NCBI GenBank assembly: GCA_021397835.1
Contig: JAJFZO010000165.1
Span: 682,001-746,000 of the forward strand
Source of the DNA: Moringa oleifera
Taxonomy: Eukaryota > Streptophyta > Magnoliopsida > Brassicales > Moringaceae
Direction: 5' to 3'
Length of the DNA stretch: 64,000 bases
Below the pieces are notes generated by a model. The model did no database searches. It was given only the letters and a program-made list of their open reading frames with translations, and was not told the DNA's origin. Below, in pieces: positions 12,008 to 24,579 of this stretch. The position numbers and the translations under genes were made by a program. Each line of letters starts with the position of its first letter. The stretch's first letter is position 1.

Positions 12008-15000
12008 AACCCTTGACTTGGCTAGCACGCTTTATGCAGCCGAATGTTGGACCTTTTCCCCATGTTAAGCATATTAAAGGCAATAACGACTCACCTCCTA
12101 TGCTTATGGCCCAAGTGATGTGGCCTTCGTGGCACGCTTGCTGGGCACACGATCGAGAGATAGTGACGAGGGTTTGGTTCACATAGCACGCTATGTGAAG
12201 GATAGCGACGAGGGTCTGGCTCACGTGGGGCACTATTGGCTTGGCTGGTACACCCTGTATGGCAGCATGCTTGGCCTTCTGCCCATGCGTGCCTACTGGA
12301 GCAGTTATGGCTCACCTCCCATTCCCATGGCTCAAGTGTCATGGTCCTCATGGCACGCTTGCTGGGCATAAGATTTTGGGATAGTGATTAGGGTTTAACT
12401 CACGTAAGGTGCCTTCACTGTGGTTGGCATGCCTTGTGTAGCTGCACGCTAAGCCTTCTGCCCATGCTATGCTTGATGGCGACAATTAAGGCTCTCCTCC
12501 CTTGCCCTTGGCTTGGTTGGCACATTCATTACGATCGCACACTATGTAGTTCGCCATTGCCCATGCCACATCGACTAGGGGCAACCTATGCTTGTCTTCA
12601 GTGCCCATGGTCCAACTGACACGATGCTCGTGGCATGTTCACTGGGCACATGACCTAAGGACAATGATAAGGGTTTGGCTCACGTAAGGCGCCATTGGCT
12701 TGGTCGGCATGGCATATGCAGCCATAACCTGCGTTTTTTGCCCATATTATGCCTTCTAGTGATAGCCATGGCTCATTTCTCGTGCCTATGGTCCAAGCAA
12801 TGAGGTGCTCATGGCACGCTAGCTGGGCACATGATCGAAGGACAATGGTAAGCGTTTAGCTACAGTGATGATCCTTTGGCTTGGTTGGCCTGCTTTATGA
12901 GGTCGAATGCTAGGCCTTCTACCTATGCCAAGCTAATAAGGGGCAGATGTGGCTCACCTCTCGTGCACATGGTCTTAGTGATGCAGTGTTCATGGCATGC
13001 TAGCTGGGCATAAATTTTTGGGATAATGATGAGAATTTAGCTCATGTAGAGTGCCTTTGACTTGGCTGACGCACCCCTTGTACCCATGTCTATCTTCTTA
13101 AAGGCAATTGTGGCATGCCTTATTTGCCCATGTGATGCGACGCTAACTACACAATCATTAAGCCCATGATTAAGAAACAGGGATGAGGGTCTAGCTAGCG
13201 TGGTGGACCCTTGGCTTGGCTGGTATACTAAATGCAGCTACATTAGCCTTTGGCCCATTCCAAGCTTATTGGAGGCAGCTATGGCTTACCTCATGTGCTT
13301 GTGTACCATGCGATGTGATGCTCATTGCATGTTCACTAAGCCCATGATCAACAAACAATGACGAAGGTGTGGCTAACGTGAGGCACCTTTTGATTAGCTG
13401 GTGCACCTAGTGTGGTTGTACATTGGGCCTTTTGCCCATGCCATAGGACTGGGGCACCCTTGGCTTGGCTTTCTTGTCCATTGTCCAGGCAATGCGATGC
13501 TCATGGCATGCTCGCTTGGCACATGATATTGGGATAACAATGAGGGTCTAGCTTAGGAAAAATGCCCTTGGCTTGGCTAACGCACCATATACGGCCAAAT
13601 GTAAGGTTTTATTGCCATGCCAAGCCTACTGCGGTAGTCATGGCTTACCTTTTGTGCTATGGTTGAGGCGACGCTATGCTCATGGCATGCTTGCTAAGCA
13701 CACGATTGAAGGACTGCGATGAAGGTCTGCCTCGCGTGGGGCACCTTTACATCGGCTGGTGTGCCCTATACAGCTAAACAATGGGCCTTCTACTAAAAGT
13801 TATGCGTGTTACCAATAGACATGGCTCATATCCCATGCCCATGGTCCAAATGACACGCTCGTGGCACACTCACTTGGCATAAGTTTTAGGTACAACGATG
13901 AAAGAGGGTCAAGGTCGTGGGGGGTGTCCTTAACTTCATTGGCATGTCTTATGTGATCACATACTAGGCATTTTGCCCATGCTGAAGCTTGCTAGTGGCA
14001 ACCGTGGCTCGCCTCCTATGCCTGTTGTCTAGACTACATAACCCTCATGACACGCTCACTAGGCACACAATTGAGGGATAACAACGAGGGTCTAGGCTCA
14101 CATGGGATGCCTTTAGCTTACTTAGCATGCCCTGTGTGGCTACACACTAGGTCTTCTACCCATGCCTTTTTTATTGGGGGCCACTCTGGCTCGCATCTCA
14201 CCTTTATGGTCCAAGCAATGCGATGCTCATGGCATGCTCATTGGGCTCATGATCAAAGGATAGTGACGAGGGCATGGCTTGCCTGCAATGCCTTTAGCTT
14301 GGCTGACGCACCCTTTCTGACTGCATTTTAAGCCATCCGCTCATGTCATACTTATAGCGAGTAGCCATGGTCCATGCGACATGGTGCTCATGCCATGCTT
14401 TTTTGGTACATTATTGAAGGACAACGATGAGGGTTTGGCATACGTGGGATGCCCTTCGATTAGCTGGTGTGCTCTATGCAGCCGCACGCTCGCCTTTCAC
14501 CTATGTCTTGCCTTTTGGGGGTAGTTGTGGCTCGCTTCTTCTACCTGTCGCCCAAGCGATGCTATATTCATGATACGCTTGCTTGGCACATTATCGAAGG
14601 ACAACGATGAGAGTCTACTTTATGTAGGGCGCCTTTGGCTTCACTAGTATGCCCTGTGTGGTCGTACACTAAGCCTTCAGCCCATGCACCCCTCCTCAGA
14701 ACAGTTCTGGCTCACTTCTCGTGCCCATAGCCTAAGCGACTTGGCCCTTATAGCACGCTTGATAGGCACATGATTTAGGGATAACAACGAGGATTTGGCT
14801 TGCATAAGGTGCCTTTATCTTGGTCGGTGCCCCTTATGCGACAGCACGCTAAGCCTTCCGCCCATGTTACACTTGCTAAGGGCGGTTGAGGCTTACCTCA
14901 CATGCCTATGCTTCATGCGTCGTGACACTAGTGGCACACAATCAAGGATCATGATGAAAGTCTAGCACGCATAGGGTGCCTTTTGCTTAGCTAGTGCACC

Positions 15001-17140
15001 CATTATGACCGCACACTAAGCACACGAGGCATCATTTTGCCTGTTTCAAGTCAGCTAGGGGTAATTGAGGCTTGCCTTTCATGCCTATGGTCCAGGTGAT
15101 GCGATGCTCGTGGCACATTCACTAGGCACATGATTTAAAGACAGCAACGAGGATCTAGCTCGCATAGGGCACCCTTGGCTTGGTTGGTGTGCCATGTTCT
15201 GTCACATGCTGGGTCTTTCACCCATGTCGTGCATACTAATGATAGTTAAGCTCATTGTCCGTGTCTATGGTCCAAGTGATGGGGCGCTCATGGCAAGCTC
15301 CTTGGGCACACGATTGAGGCACATTGACAAGGGTTTGTCTCGAATAAGGTGCCCTTGGCTTAGTTGGCATGCCCAGTGCGATCACATGCTAAGCTTTCTC
15401 CCCATGCCGAGCCAGTAAAGGGCAAACATGTCTCACCTCTCATGCCTATGGCCTAGGAGATGCAAAGTTCATGGCATACATTTTTGGGATAGCGACAAGG
15501 TTCTTGCTCAGGTGGAATGCCCTTAGCATGGCTCATACACCCTGTGCGATCACACACTGGGCCTTCTATACATGCCAAGACACCTGTAGGCAACCATCGC
15601 ATGCCTTGCGTGCCTTGTGCCATGTGATGTGGCACACATTACACACTCGTTAATCCCACGATCGAAGGACAGCAACAAAGGTCTTGCTTGCATTTTGTAC
15701 CTTAGGCTTGGCTGGTGTGATTAGTGCAGTCGCACACTAGGCCTTCTACCCATGCGGCACCAGTTGGCGACAGTCATGCCTTACCTCTTGTGTCCATGGT
15801 CCAAGCAACGTGATGCTTGTGGCACGATCACTGGGCACACGATATAGGGACAACGAGTTTGGCTTAGGTAGGGTGCCCTTAGCTTGGCTAGTGCGCACTA
15901 TACAACCACATGTTAGGTCTTCTGCCCATGTTATGCTTTTTGAAGGCTACCGTGGCTTGCTTCCCATGCCTATGGTATAAGAATGGTAAAGCTCATGGCC
16001 GTTTGCTAGGCACACGATCGAAGGACAGCGACAAAGGTCTTACTCTTGTAGGGTGCCTTAGGATTAGTTGGCGTGCCATGTGCAACCACACGACGGACTT
16101 CTGCCCTTACTGAGCTTGTTAAGGGCAAACATGGCTCAGTTGTCATGCTGATGGTCTAGGCGATGCGACGTTCATGGCATGCTTGCTAGCAATAAGTTTT
16201 AAGGACAACGATGAGGGTCAGGCTCGCGTGGGGTGCCACTGGCTTGGTTGGCGTGCCTTATGCGACCACACGCTGAGTCTTTTGCCCATGTTAAACTTGC
16301 AAGGGGCAGTAGTAGGTTACCTTCCATGCCCATGGTTGAGTTGACGTGGCCCTTATGACACACTCGTTGGGCACACGATTGAGACACAACGACAAGGGTT
16401 TGGCTTACATGAGGTATTTATGGCTTAGCTGGCATGCCTTGTGCTGCCACACGCTAGGCCTTTCCATGCCTTTCCTACAGTAGGCCGTCAAGGCTCGCCT
16501 TTTGCCCCTATGGTCCAAGCAACGCGACTCTCGTGGCACACTCGATGGGCTCACTATTAAGGGATAGTGATGAGGGTTGAGTTCACATGGGCGCCTTATG
16601 CGACTGTACGTTGGGCCATCTGCCCATGTCTTGCATGTTGGAGGCAATCGTGGCTCTCTGTCCGTGGCCATGGTCCATGCGACACGACACTTGTGGCACG
16701 CTCGCTTGACACACTATCGAGAGACTATGATGAGGGTTCGACTTACATGGGGCGCCCTTGTATTAGCTAGAGCATCCTGCGTGACTACATGCTATGCCTT
16801 CTATCCATGTCACGCTTGCTGAGGGCAACTGTGGCTCACCTCCTGTTCCTATCGTCCAATCTATGCTGTGCTTATGGCATGTTGGCTTGGCACACTATCG
16901 AGGGACAGCGACGAGGGTCCAGCTTGCTTGGGGTACCCTTGGCTTGGCTGACGCTCCTTGCACCCTTACACGCAAGGTGTTCCACCCATGCGTGCTTGTT
17001 GGGGGTAGCCATGGCTCGCTTCCCGTGTCAATGGCCTAAGCGAAATGGTGCTCGTGGCACGCTCGCTAAGCATACAACATAAGGACAACAACGAGGGTCT
17101 GGCTCGCGCAAGCGCTTTTACCTTGGTTGAAGTGCTTGTG
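12008..17140 (+). repeat. 180-bp satellite array A, plus orientation
   Basis: About 28 monomers of about 180 bp. Recurrent plus-strand blocks are GGCTTGGCTGGC, TTCTGCCCATGC, CATGGTCCAAGCGA, GGCACGCTCGCTGGGCAC and GAGGGACAGCGACGAGGGT. Neighbouring monomers differ a great deal, but monomers at the same position in arrays B and C are clearly closer: for example, the unusual CATTTTTGGGATAGCGAC variant sits about 3.4-3.5 kb from the array start in A (15478), B (30530) and C (48560). The array was therefore duplicated as one block. No gene is supported inside it. Confidence 0.9.
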
Positions 17141-17900
17141 GTTAATTTTTAAATTTTTTCAAATTTTATTATATTTTAATTTTAATTTTTATTTTGTCTA
17201 ATTTTTCTTATGATTTTCTTTGATATATTTTATATTTCATTTCATTTTTCTTATCATTTATAGTTACTTTGGATTTTTAAATTTTTTAAATTTATTTTTA
17301 TTTTATCAGGTATTTTTAGTTTTTTTACTTATTTTTTAGTAATTTTATTTTTAATTAAAAATTGTATTGAGTTACTATTTTATCATTGTTTTTATGCCTT
17401 TTCTTTGATTTGGTGTAAGTATTTGTATGAGTTTTCATTTGATATTTCATTAAATTATAGTTTTTAATTACTTGTTTTTTGCTAGTAACATTTAAAAATT
17501 TTGGTTAAAATTTGTCTACTATGATTATTAAATATTATATTTAATTTTGATCTTTTTGCGATATTTTGTTATGTAACAATAATTTTTTATAAATATTTTT
17601 TCAAAAAATTATTTAATATAAATTAATTATTAAATTATAATAATCAATATTATTTTTAAATATATTTGTAACTTTTTGATTTTCACTTGTGTTTTTAATT
17701 TTTAAATTTTTTGTGAAACTTTTTATTTGTGAATAATTTTTGGGTTTTAAATTATTTATATTTTTATTAAATTAAATATTTTAAAATTTTATATTTTAAA
17801 ATAAAAAGTTGTTTTAATTTTAAATAATAATAATAAAATTAATAAATAAATTATTATTTTTATTTGAATAAAAAAACCATACATGTTTTATATATGTTTT
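17141..17900. other. T-rich block after satellite array A
   Basis: Low-complexity T-rich DNA that directly follows the satellite. It recurs at 32193-32940 and, shortened, at 50223-50855. It resembles the T-rich arms upstream of the arrays in composition and in short phrases (for example ACTTATTTTTTAGTAATTTT), so each plus array is bracketed by similar AT-rich DNA. I see no coding sequence in it. Confidence 0.55.
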
Positions 17901-18300
17901 CAAAACATGACCGTTGATAGCTATTTAAACAATAAAGTTCATGCTTTTAGCACTTTCTTCTTCCTCCTCTTCTTTCTTTCCTTTCTCTCTCAAAACCTCC
18001 TCTTTTTTGAGAAAGCAAATCGAACAAAAATCTTCATATTCGAAGAAGAAACATAGAAATAAGGAAAGATCTCAAACTAGACTATTTGAAAATCAGGATA
18101 TGGCATAGAGCTACCATGCTATACTGGCAAAGCTTCAATAAAACGAGTTAGTTACCTTTCGCTACTGAGAGATGGATTTGGGGATTAGGTCTCTTAATTC
18201 ATGGATTCGTGCTATACTAGCAGAGGTTCAACAAAATGAGATAGGTACTTTCACAAATGGGAGACGGGTTTAGGGATTAGGTCTTCTAATTCATGGAATT
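17901..18300 (+). other. Leader-like region with TATA-like and decayed PBS-like sequences, copy A
   Basis: A TATA-like CTATTTAAAC (17921-17930) is followed by a pyrimidine-rich stretch and, at 18101-18113, by TGGCATAGAGCTA. The last resembles the initiator-tRNA-Met primer-binding site TGGTATCAGAGC used by plant pararetroviruses and many LTR retrotransposons, with one base missing and one changed. Downstream is a tandem duplication of about 93 bp (18118-18210 and 18211-18300). This could be the leader of the element that supplied the zinc-knuckle fragment, but no LTR or polymerase is present, so the reading is tentative. Confidence 0.3.
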
Positions 18301-19305
18301 TGTTTTTCTTTATTAGTTTCTTTTTAAAAACAGCTAATTAGTAATTCATGTGCGCTCTTGTGGGAGTCGACCCAAGCATATAATTTTTTTTCCTTATTTT
18401 AATCAAACAGAAAAAGAGGATTGAGACTGAGTTAGTTTCACTATTAAGGCTCCCTAATCTAATGATCTCCTGGGCTTAGCTATTTGTCTTGGTTGACCTT
18501 ACAACGAAGCCAAGACTTGCTCTAAAGATGACCCATTCGAACTTGATATATAAAATATTAGATGAATTGTGTTAAGCAAAGAAAATAGGTGTCTTAGTAC
18601 ACAGCTTATCCTAGGGTGCATGAGAACTAGATATACTGACTATGTTTCAAAGACAGAAGAGATAGATCTTTTTTCTGAGAAGTGATAGATACAAAATTAA
18701 AATCGAGTGAGGTCAGGCCTTGGAATTAGGCACTCTATGCTTACCAAAATCAGCCTTTTCGAAAAAAATCAATTGTTAGTTAATATTAAGATCGTGAATC
18801 TTTAAGTTATCAATAAATTGCCATTCAATCCTCATAATCTAGATTTGAATAATTTAGAAAAATGTAAAATGCAATCCCTATATACAAACCAATACTTCTT
18901 AGGCAGAATCAAAAAACTGTCAACCAACGAAAAATTTTAAATACCAAACTTTTCAGAATGGAGATTACAAATATTTTATTAGAATCATATCCTAAAACTT
19001 GTAACGAGAAGACTCAACCGGGTACATGCTGCAACAAAATCCATATATGCAGGCCATGTAGAATATTGCTTACTTAAATTTAAACAAGTTTTAGTTAGAG
19101 CTTTTTCCCAGGTTCCCAATAGATATTAGCTTAACAAAATAACATCTAAGCATCCTAAAAACCACTATTACCGTATCATATCAACAAAAGGAATGTGGTG
19201 CCCTATAACACTATGCTTCTTGTCACGAACCTCTTCAACTTGACCATCTACATACGCATCAATAGATAAGAAACACCATAAACCATGAAAACTATAACAA
19301 TTAAA
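18301..19305. other. Non-coding region downstream of RNase H-like copy B
   Basis: Moderately AT-rich sequence without a recognisable exon, repeated at about 33390-34355. Its first part may be the continuation of a retroelement leader; the part nearest 19300 would be the 3' UTR of the RNase H pseudogene. Confidence 0.4.
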
Positions 19306-19309
19306 CGAA

Positions 19310-22300
19310 CATTAAAGGTCTCTACCCCAAAGATTGATAGCTAGATTTGCTTGAGCATCAACATCAGAGTTCCATTCCTTGAAAACAAACAAACACATGT
19401 TACTTGCAACCATAAAATTTGTGTGGATACATACTCTTAGGTACAGAATTATAAACTATAAAATGATTAGTTGAGTCATCCATAAAATAATTCAGGCCCA
19501 TAACCATAATGATATGTAAATAAAATTAGAAGAAAATGATCACAAATATTTCGTAAATGATTATAATTTTCATGTACCCTCTCAACACATTTGATTTGGA
19601 AGGATACAAACTTGTCCTTGAGCACCTTTGCCTCTTTACACAAGCCAGCCATATTCTAGTTCTTGGTCTTCCATAGTCCCTGGATCTGTTCCATAAGGGA
19701 TACCGATGACAAAATAGTAATATAGTAGAATAGAAAGAACATGCAAAGATAATTTCTACAAATTATAATAGGGATTACAATTAAAAGCTAAAAATTCAAT
19801 GCCATCCATCCATAATAAATGGCATTTCTAATATTATATGCGTGTTTGTGTCTTTTATGCATCTTTGAATCTATAATTATTATGAACCAGAAAAGGTATA
19901 AAAGATGAAATGCATGCCCCTTCTCCCCCTAAAATCTTCTCATGTGCATATTCAACATGTGATGGCACCCAAGTTTGGCATAAATAAGTCTAATTTTCTA
20001 TCTTATTTTTCAGTTTCTCAATTCTTCTTTTTTGGCTTTTAGTTTATTTCATTTCCTCCTTTCACTGTACTTCTTTTTCCTCATTTCTACCTTAAACTTG
20101 CTCAGGGCAAAGTCATTTTTACGTGCTTAACTTTGCTTTTCTTTTTTCAGCATTAAAACAAAGAAATATTAGAAGTAAGATGAACAAGCATCACAAGATA
20201 AAAATGCCCAACCTGCATACTAATAAATTTAAAGTCTTCTTACGCACAAATGTATTTAAATGCTTTCTTAATAGCATACTTCATTCCCAAAATGACAGCT
20301 TGATATTCAACAACTTATTTGTTGTGATGCCCACCCTTCACACAATTGATAGACCTATCAACACCCAATGACAAATACAGCTTGATTTATCAGAGGACAT
20401 TATAACCTAAGAGTGCAACTGAAGGAACTTCATACAATACTTCCATCTTCGGCACATAGAACAGCTCCTGTATTAGCTTATCCAAGATTCCCTTTTAAGG
20501 CACTGTCAGACACATGAATATAGGATTGTTGTGAATGGACATAAAAGCATTTTCATTTATATCCTAATTAATTTAATTTACATATTACATCATGCCATAC
20601 GATGTTTGCTTGCAAAAAAAGACCAAAAATATCAACACATACATTATAAAACAGTTGCAAGTAGAAAAGCTAGCATCCAGGTATGAAAATCCAGAAAATC
20701 ACACCATAATCCAATATAGGAAAACTGAATTTGTAATACAGATAAAATGTTTTAATTCATCAACTTCCATTGAAACGGTAGTAATCGCCATAAAAAAGAA
20801 AAAAAATCTAGTGGATACATATTTATAATGAGCAATTAGAATAAAAACAGGTACTAGGGTAGGAGATACACACAGATAGACATTATTTAACAATGATAGC
20901 GGCTAAATCCAATAGTAGTACTCGAGATGACAATGCCATGAAAAATGGTTAGTATCAATGACATAAACTCACACAATTAGAAGAAACTACTTCAAGCCAA
21001 ATAGAATTACCTAATTTTGAATATTTCTTTAAAGAATTTGTTGAAAATGAAGTTGATCCACCACCACCTTGCAAAACAAAAGACATAAGTGAGAAATTAT
21101 TACTAGAAACAATATAGTTGTTTAATTAATGACCTAGGCTGAGAGGGAGTAGGGGAAAGCTAATAAGTCGGTCAATATAATCCATGTTGTTTAAAAGTTG
21201 AGATGCAATGGTAAAATGCATATTACAATTTCTTTAGCTAATTATATAATCACAACAAAAATTCACTACTCCAGTTAAAAGAAGATTACTTCACAATTAT
21301 TTCAAAAATGTTTATGTAGTTTCAAACCTGATTAATACATGGGTAGAACAGGAGAAACATATCAAGATTGGTATTTCGCATGGCTGCAAGTTCTTCATTT
21401 AAAGGAAACTTCATAAATCCAATGTGTTCACAAAGTGCTCTATATGTACAGACATTTACTATGATTCTCTACTCACAAAAAAATTTAGTTCAAGCATTTC
21501 ATGCAATCTTTTAGGAGAATCTTTATCAAACATTTTTCCTTTCGAGGAAGATGGTTACTGGACAAAAAAAAAAAAACACACAATCAACATAAAAGATAAT
21601 TCTTTTATCATACATTGGCTACTTGAACACCTAACATAATTTATATTGTTGAAGAAATATAAATGATCAAATGATCCAACATCATGTTCAAGGAATAAAT
21701 AGTTAGGAAACGCTAAAAACTCCACAATATCATAGGCTATATGTCAAAAATAGATGCACTTTAAAATTTTCATTATTAAAAAAAATGTCAATGGAGACAA
21801 AATTTCAAGCCAAAATGTAGGTTGGAAGGAAAGAATCTAGCCATTTGTTAGCAACTGTTCTTGAGCACTAAAAAATTAGTATTCAACCTAGAAGATCAAT
21901 CTTCTCAAGTTTCTTGTTTTTTTTCCTTTAAGGAATGGATGAACTATGTTTAACCTAAAATAGTCAAGGAACAAGTTTGCCAAACACATCATCTCTAACA
22001 TAATTGGCATTGAAAAAATAGTCAGCATTGCCCATGAAAGATAACGAACTCCTCAGCCTTTAAGAGCAAACCATACCCTTTGTATAAACCTGTAGAAGGA
22101 TTGGACACCTATATCAAAAAAAGGCATTCGCATTCTGTAGAAAAAAGAGGTAAACTAATAAGAATTCTATTAATGTACATCTTTAAGATGTTTTACCTAT
22201 ATGCATTGCCAATTCAATAATTAAAACCATATTTTATCCTGAAAAAGCAGTTCTACTAAAGACATAAAGGATCAACATCGTTCACATTCAAAGAAACACA

Positions 22301-22561
22301 TACAACTGACTTAAGTCACATAGACCCACAAAAAAAAAAAAAGAAGAAAAGCAATAGAAATCCCATATGGAAACAGTTGCTAAAGATAAAATAAACTCAT
22401 GAAAGTATTAGCAGCAGAAATATTTCTTTTTTGAAAGAAAAAAAGGTCCAAAAAAAGGATTACAGATGATCCAGCTTGTGCTTAGCAATTGCTTAAGCTC
22501 TTGTATATGCTATAATATCTCCCTTCTTAACATAATAAAATGCATCTTTCTTTTCCTCCAT
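19310..22561 (-). pseudogene. RNase H-like pseudogene, copy B, all exons represented
   Basis: Full-span but dead copy of the two-domain plant RNase H gene. Exons on the minus strand: 22464-22561 (start ATG at 22561, KKGDIIAYTRA then a stop), 21955-22108 (hybrid-binding domain, with one extra base relative to copy A), weaker exons near 21390-21470 and 21005-21070, 20407-20528 (catalytic strand), 20213-20336, 19578-19685 (IQGLWKTKN, a stop, then KVLKDKFVSFQI), and about 19310-19377 (WNSDVDAQANLAIN). The acceptor before 20528 has changed from AG to AA, and 20213-20336 has the same 1-bp deletion as copy A. Retained introns show it arose by genomic duplication, not retroposition. Confidence 0.82.
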
Positions 22562-24074
22562 TAAAGATATAGAATTTCAATGTCATAACCTAACTCTATA
22601 TATAGGAAAATTAGAGATGATGACCACAAAAACCTAAAAAACATAAAAAGAAAAAATGGAAATAGTGACGAAGAGAAACTAAATAGGGAAGTTCAAGCCA
22701 GTTAGTGTATCTAAAAGAAAGAGAAATGAATGACTCAAGTAAGAAAGCGAAAGAAACAAAGAGGGGTAGCAGTCTCTGCCAGTATTCAACCACTTCCTTA
22801 TTGAAGTACGATTGTCACCATGAGTGATTGAAGAGAACAAACACGAATATGTGGGCTTTGGGGAGAAAGGCGAAATGGAAAGGATGGATCCTCGGCTGTT
22901 AGTTATTAGTCGTATGGCTTACTTCCAAAATGGACCCACTCTAAAATTTCTTGGACTTTAACAAACCGCAATTGATTTTATTTTAATTTGATTTTCTATT
23001 TTTAATTTATTATCAATTTAATTAATTATAAAAATATAATTTTAAAATTTTTATTACAATATAGGGTGAGCAAAAGATGCATTTCTTTTGGTTACGTGAC
23101 AAAGCCTATTTAGCTAGGTAAGTACAAACTTCTCATCCACTCTTAGTGAAGCATTAAGATTTTTAATTATCTTTTCATGTGGAATAATTGGAATACGACA
23201 AAGTACTTATGGCTTTTATTCTTTGTTTTAAAGCTAAACACAGAAATAAAAATTCTCTAAAGAATTTAAGTTATGATGAGTTTATGAAAAAAATGATGAC
23301 AATGGTTACTTAGAGGCAAGGGAATTAAGGTACTACTGATTTTACAATATCTACTAGTTAGTGATAATTTAATAAAATTAATGGTTAAAATTTTATATAT
23401 TTATTTTTTATTATATTAATATAATAAATTTTGAAAACAATCTATGACTTCTTTTTTTTTAAAATAAGCATAAGTTTAATATGGAAAAATTTTGAATCCA
23501 CTAGAAACGAAGAACATTCTCTTCACATTCCACTAATACTTTAAACTAGACAAGTATATAGCCTGTTTTATGCTATCTAAGTAAAATTATGAGTGGACAA
23601 ACTGAACCAAGCATCATGTTTCTGACTAAAAGACATTACATTTTGAAGATACAAATTCTTTTGCTAGCATTGCACAATGATCATGACTAACAGTGGTAAT
23701 GGCAGTGGCATCTTATTAGGCAAGCACCTAATAGAGGATGAAAGAGCTAATACATGTATCAGTACCAGTGACATGTTATAAGGTGAGCACCTAACAAGAT
23801 GGAAAAGCTAATATATGTATTAGTGAATTTACACTATGGTGCTATTTGCTCCCTAAGTAACTTGCTCTCATATCACGTATAGGCATTCCCATTTTTTCAA
23901 AATCATTTTTTGTAGAAAATGGGGCTAAATGATGGTGAATTAAGATTCATGAGAATTCTTCTTTTTAAGAGAATGAAATAGCTATCCCTGAAACTTCATC
24001 TTCAATAATATGATGATGTGACTAAGGCATGTAAGAAGAGAACATCATCAAAATCTGTGCCAAAATTGATGGGG
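22562..24074. other. Spacer between RNase H and EMB506 remnants, copy B
   Basis: Counterpart of 7830-9363. It is AT-rich with no exon seen. The short tandem duplication (AGCACCTAA and ATGTATTAGT phrases) lies at about 23712-23826. Confidence 0.55.
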
Positions 24075-24188
24075 TCATAACTCAGACAAATCTCTATTGG
24101 CTCATACAATCTTCATTAATTTTGTGAGGTCATAAGACTTGAAGTCTCTCCCATAATACAAGCTCAAATCCAGTGGTGTTTTCCCATC
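24075..24188 (-). pseudogene. EMB506: EMB506-like last exon, copy B
   Basis: Same last exon as in copy A, with an intact acceptor (AG at 24189-24190), a recognisable FKSYDL core and a TGA stop at 24075-24077, one codon later than the stop in A. The remaining exons are absent: the sequence passes into the A-rich block near 24580 at the same point as in copy A. Confidence 0.75.
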
Positions 24189-24579
24189 CTAAAACATAAC
24201 AAGCAAATCACTATTACATTATAACTATACATTCTAACCAAAAATTACAGAAAGATAGTCTATTTCAATTCTCTCCTACCTTCACAAAGAGTATAGCTTC
24301 CAAATGCAAAAACCTCTTCAAATTTAGGTGAAAAAAGTTGTCGTGTTCGTGCTTCATGCTTTCGTAAATGCACTTTGTCAACTTATGGGTTAGTGAAGCA
24401 TATATTTAAAAAATAGGGTTTTCTCTTCTTTTATTATTATTTTTTTTCTTCTTTGGTTAGGGAAGGAATTATTAAAATGCAACAGATAGTGTATCTACGA
24501 ACAGGAAAGAAGTATGATGACTATTATTTATCTGACATGTAGTAAATTGAGAGCACAGCTCAAACAGGAGATGAGTAGT

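Larger units (their letters stand above)
5097..19802 (+). repeat. Composite 15-kb unit, copy A
   Basis: This is the first of three direct copies of a composite unit, about 14.7 kb long. It starts with CATCCATAATAAATGGCA, a sequence that recurs at 19807 and 34856. Contents in order: RNase H-like pseudogene lacking its 3' exons, last exon of an EMB506-like gene, A-rich/T-rich inverted block, zinc-knuckle fragment, satellite array A, T-rich block, leader-like region and the 3' RNase H exons belonging to copy B. The left edge abuts satellite array E in an unrelated phase, so this end looks like a rearrangement breakpoint. Confidence 0.85.

Noticed and set aside
18180..18290. GGGATTAGG motifs reminiscent of plant telomere repeats
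   Set aside because: Only single occurrences inside a 93-bp duplication, not tandem TTTAGGG units.
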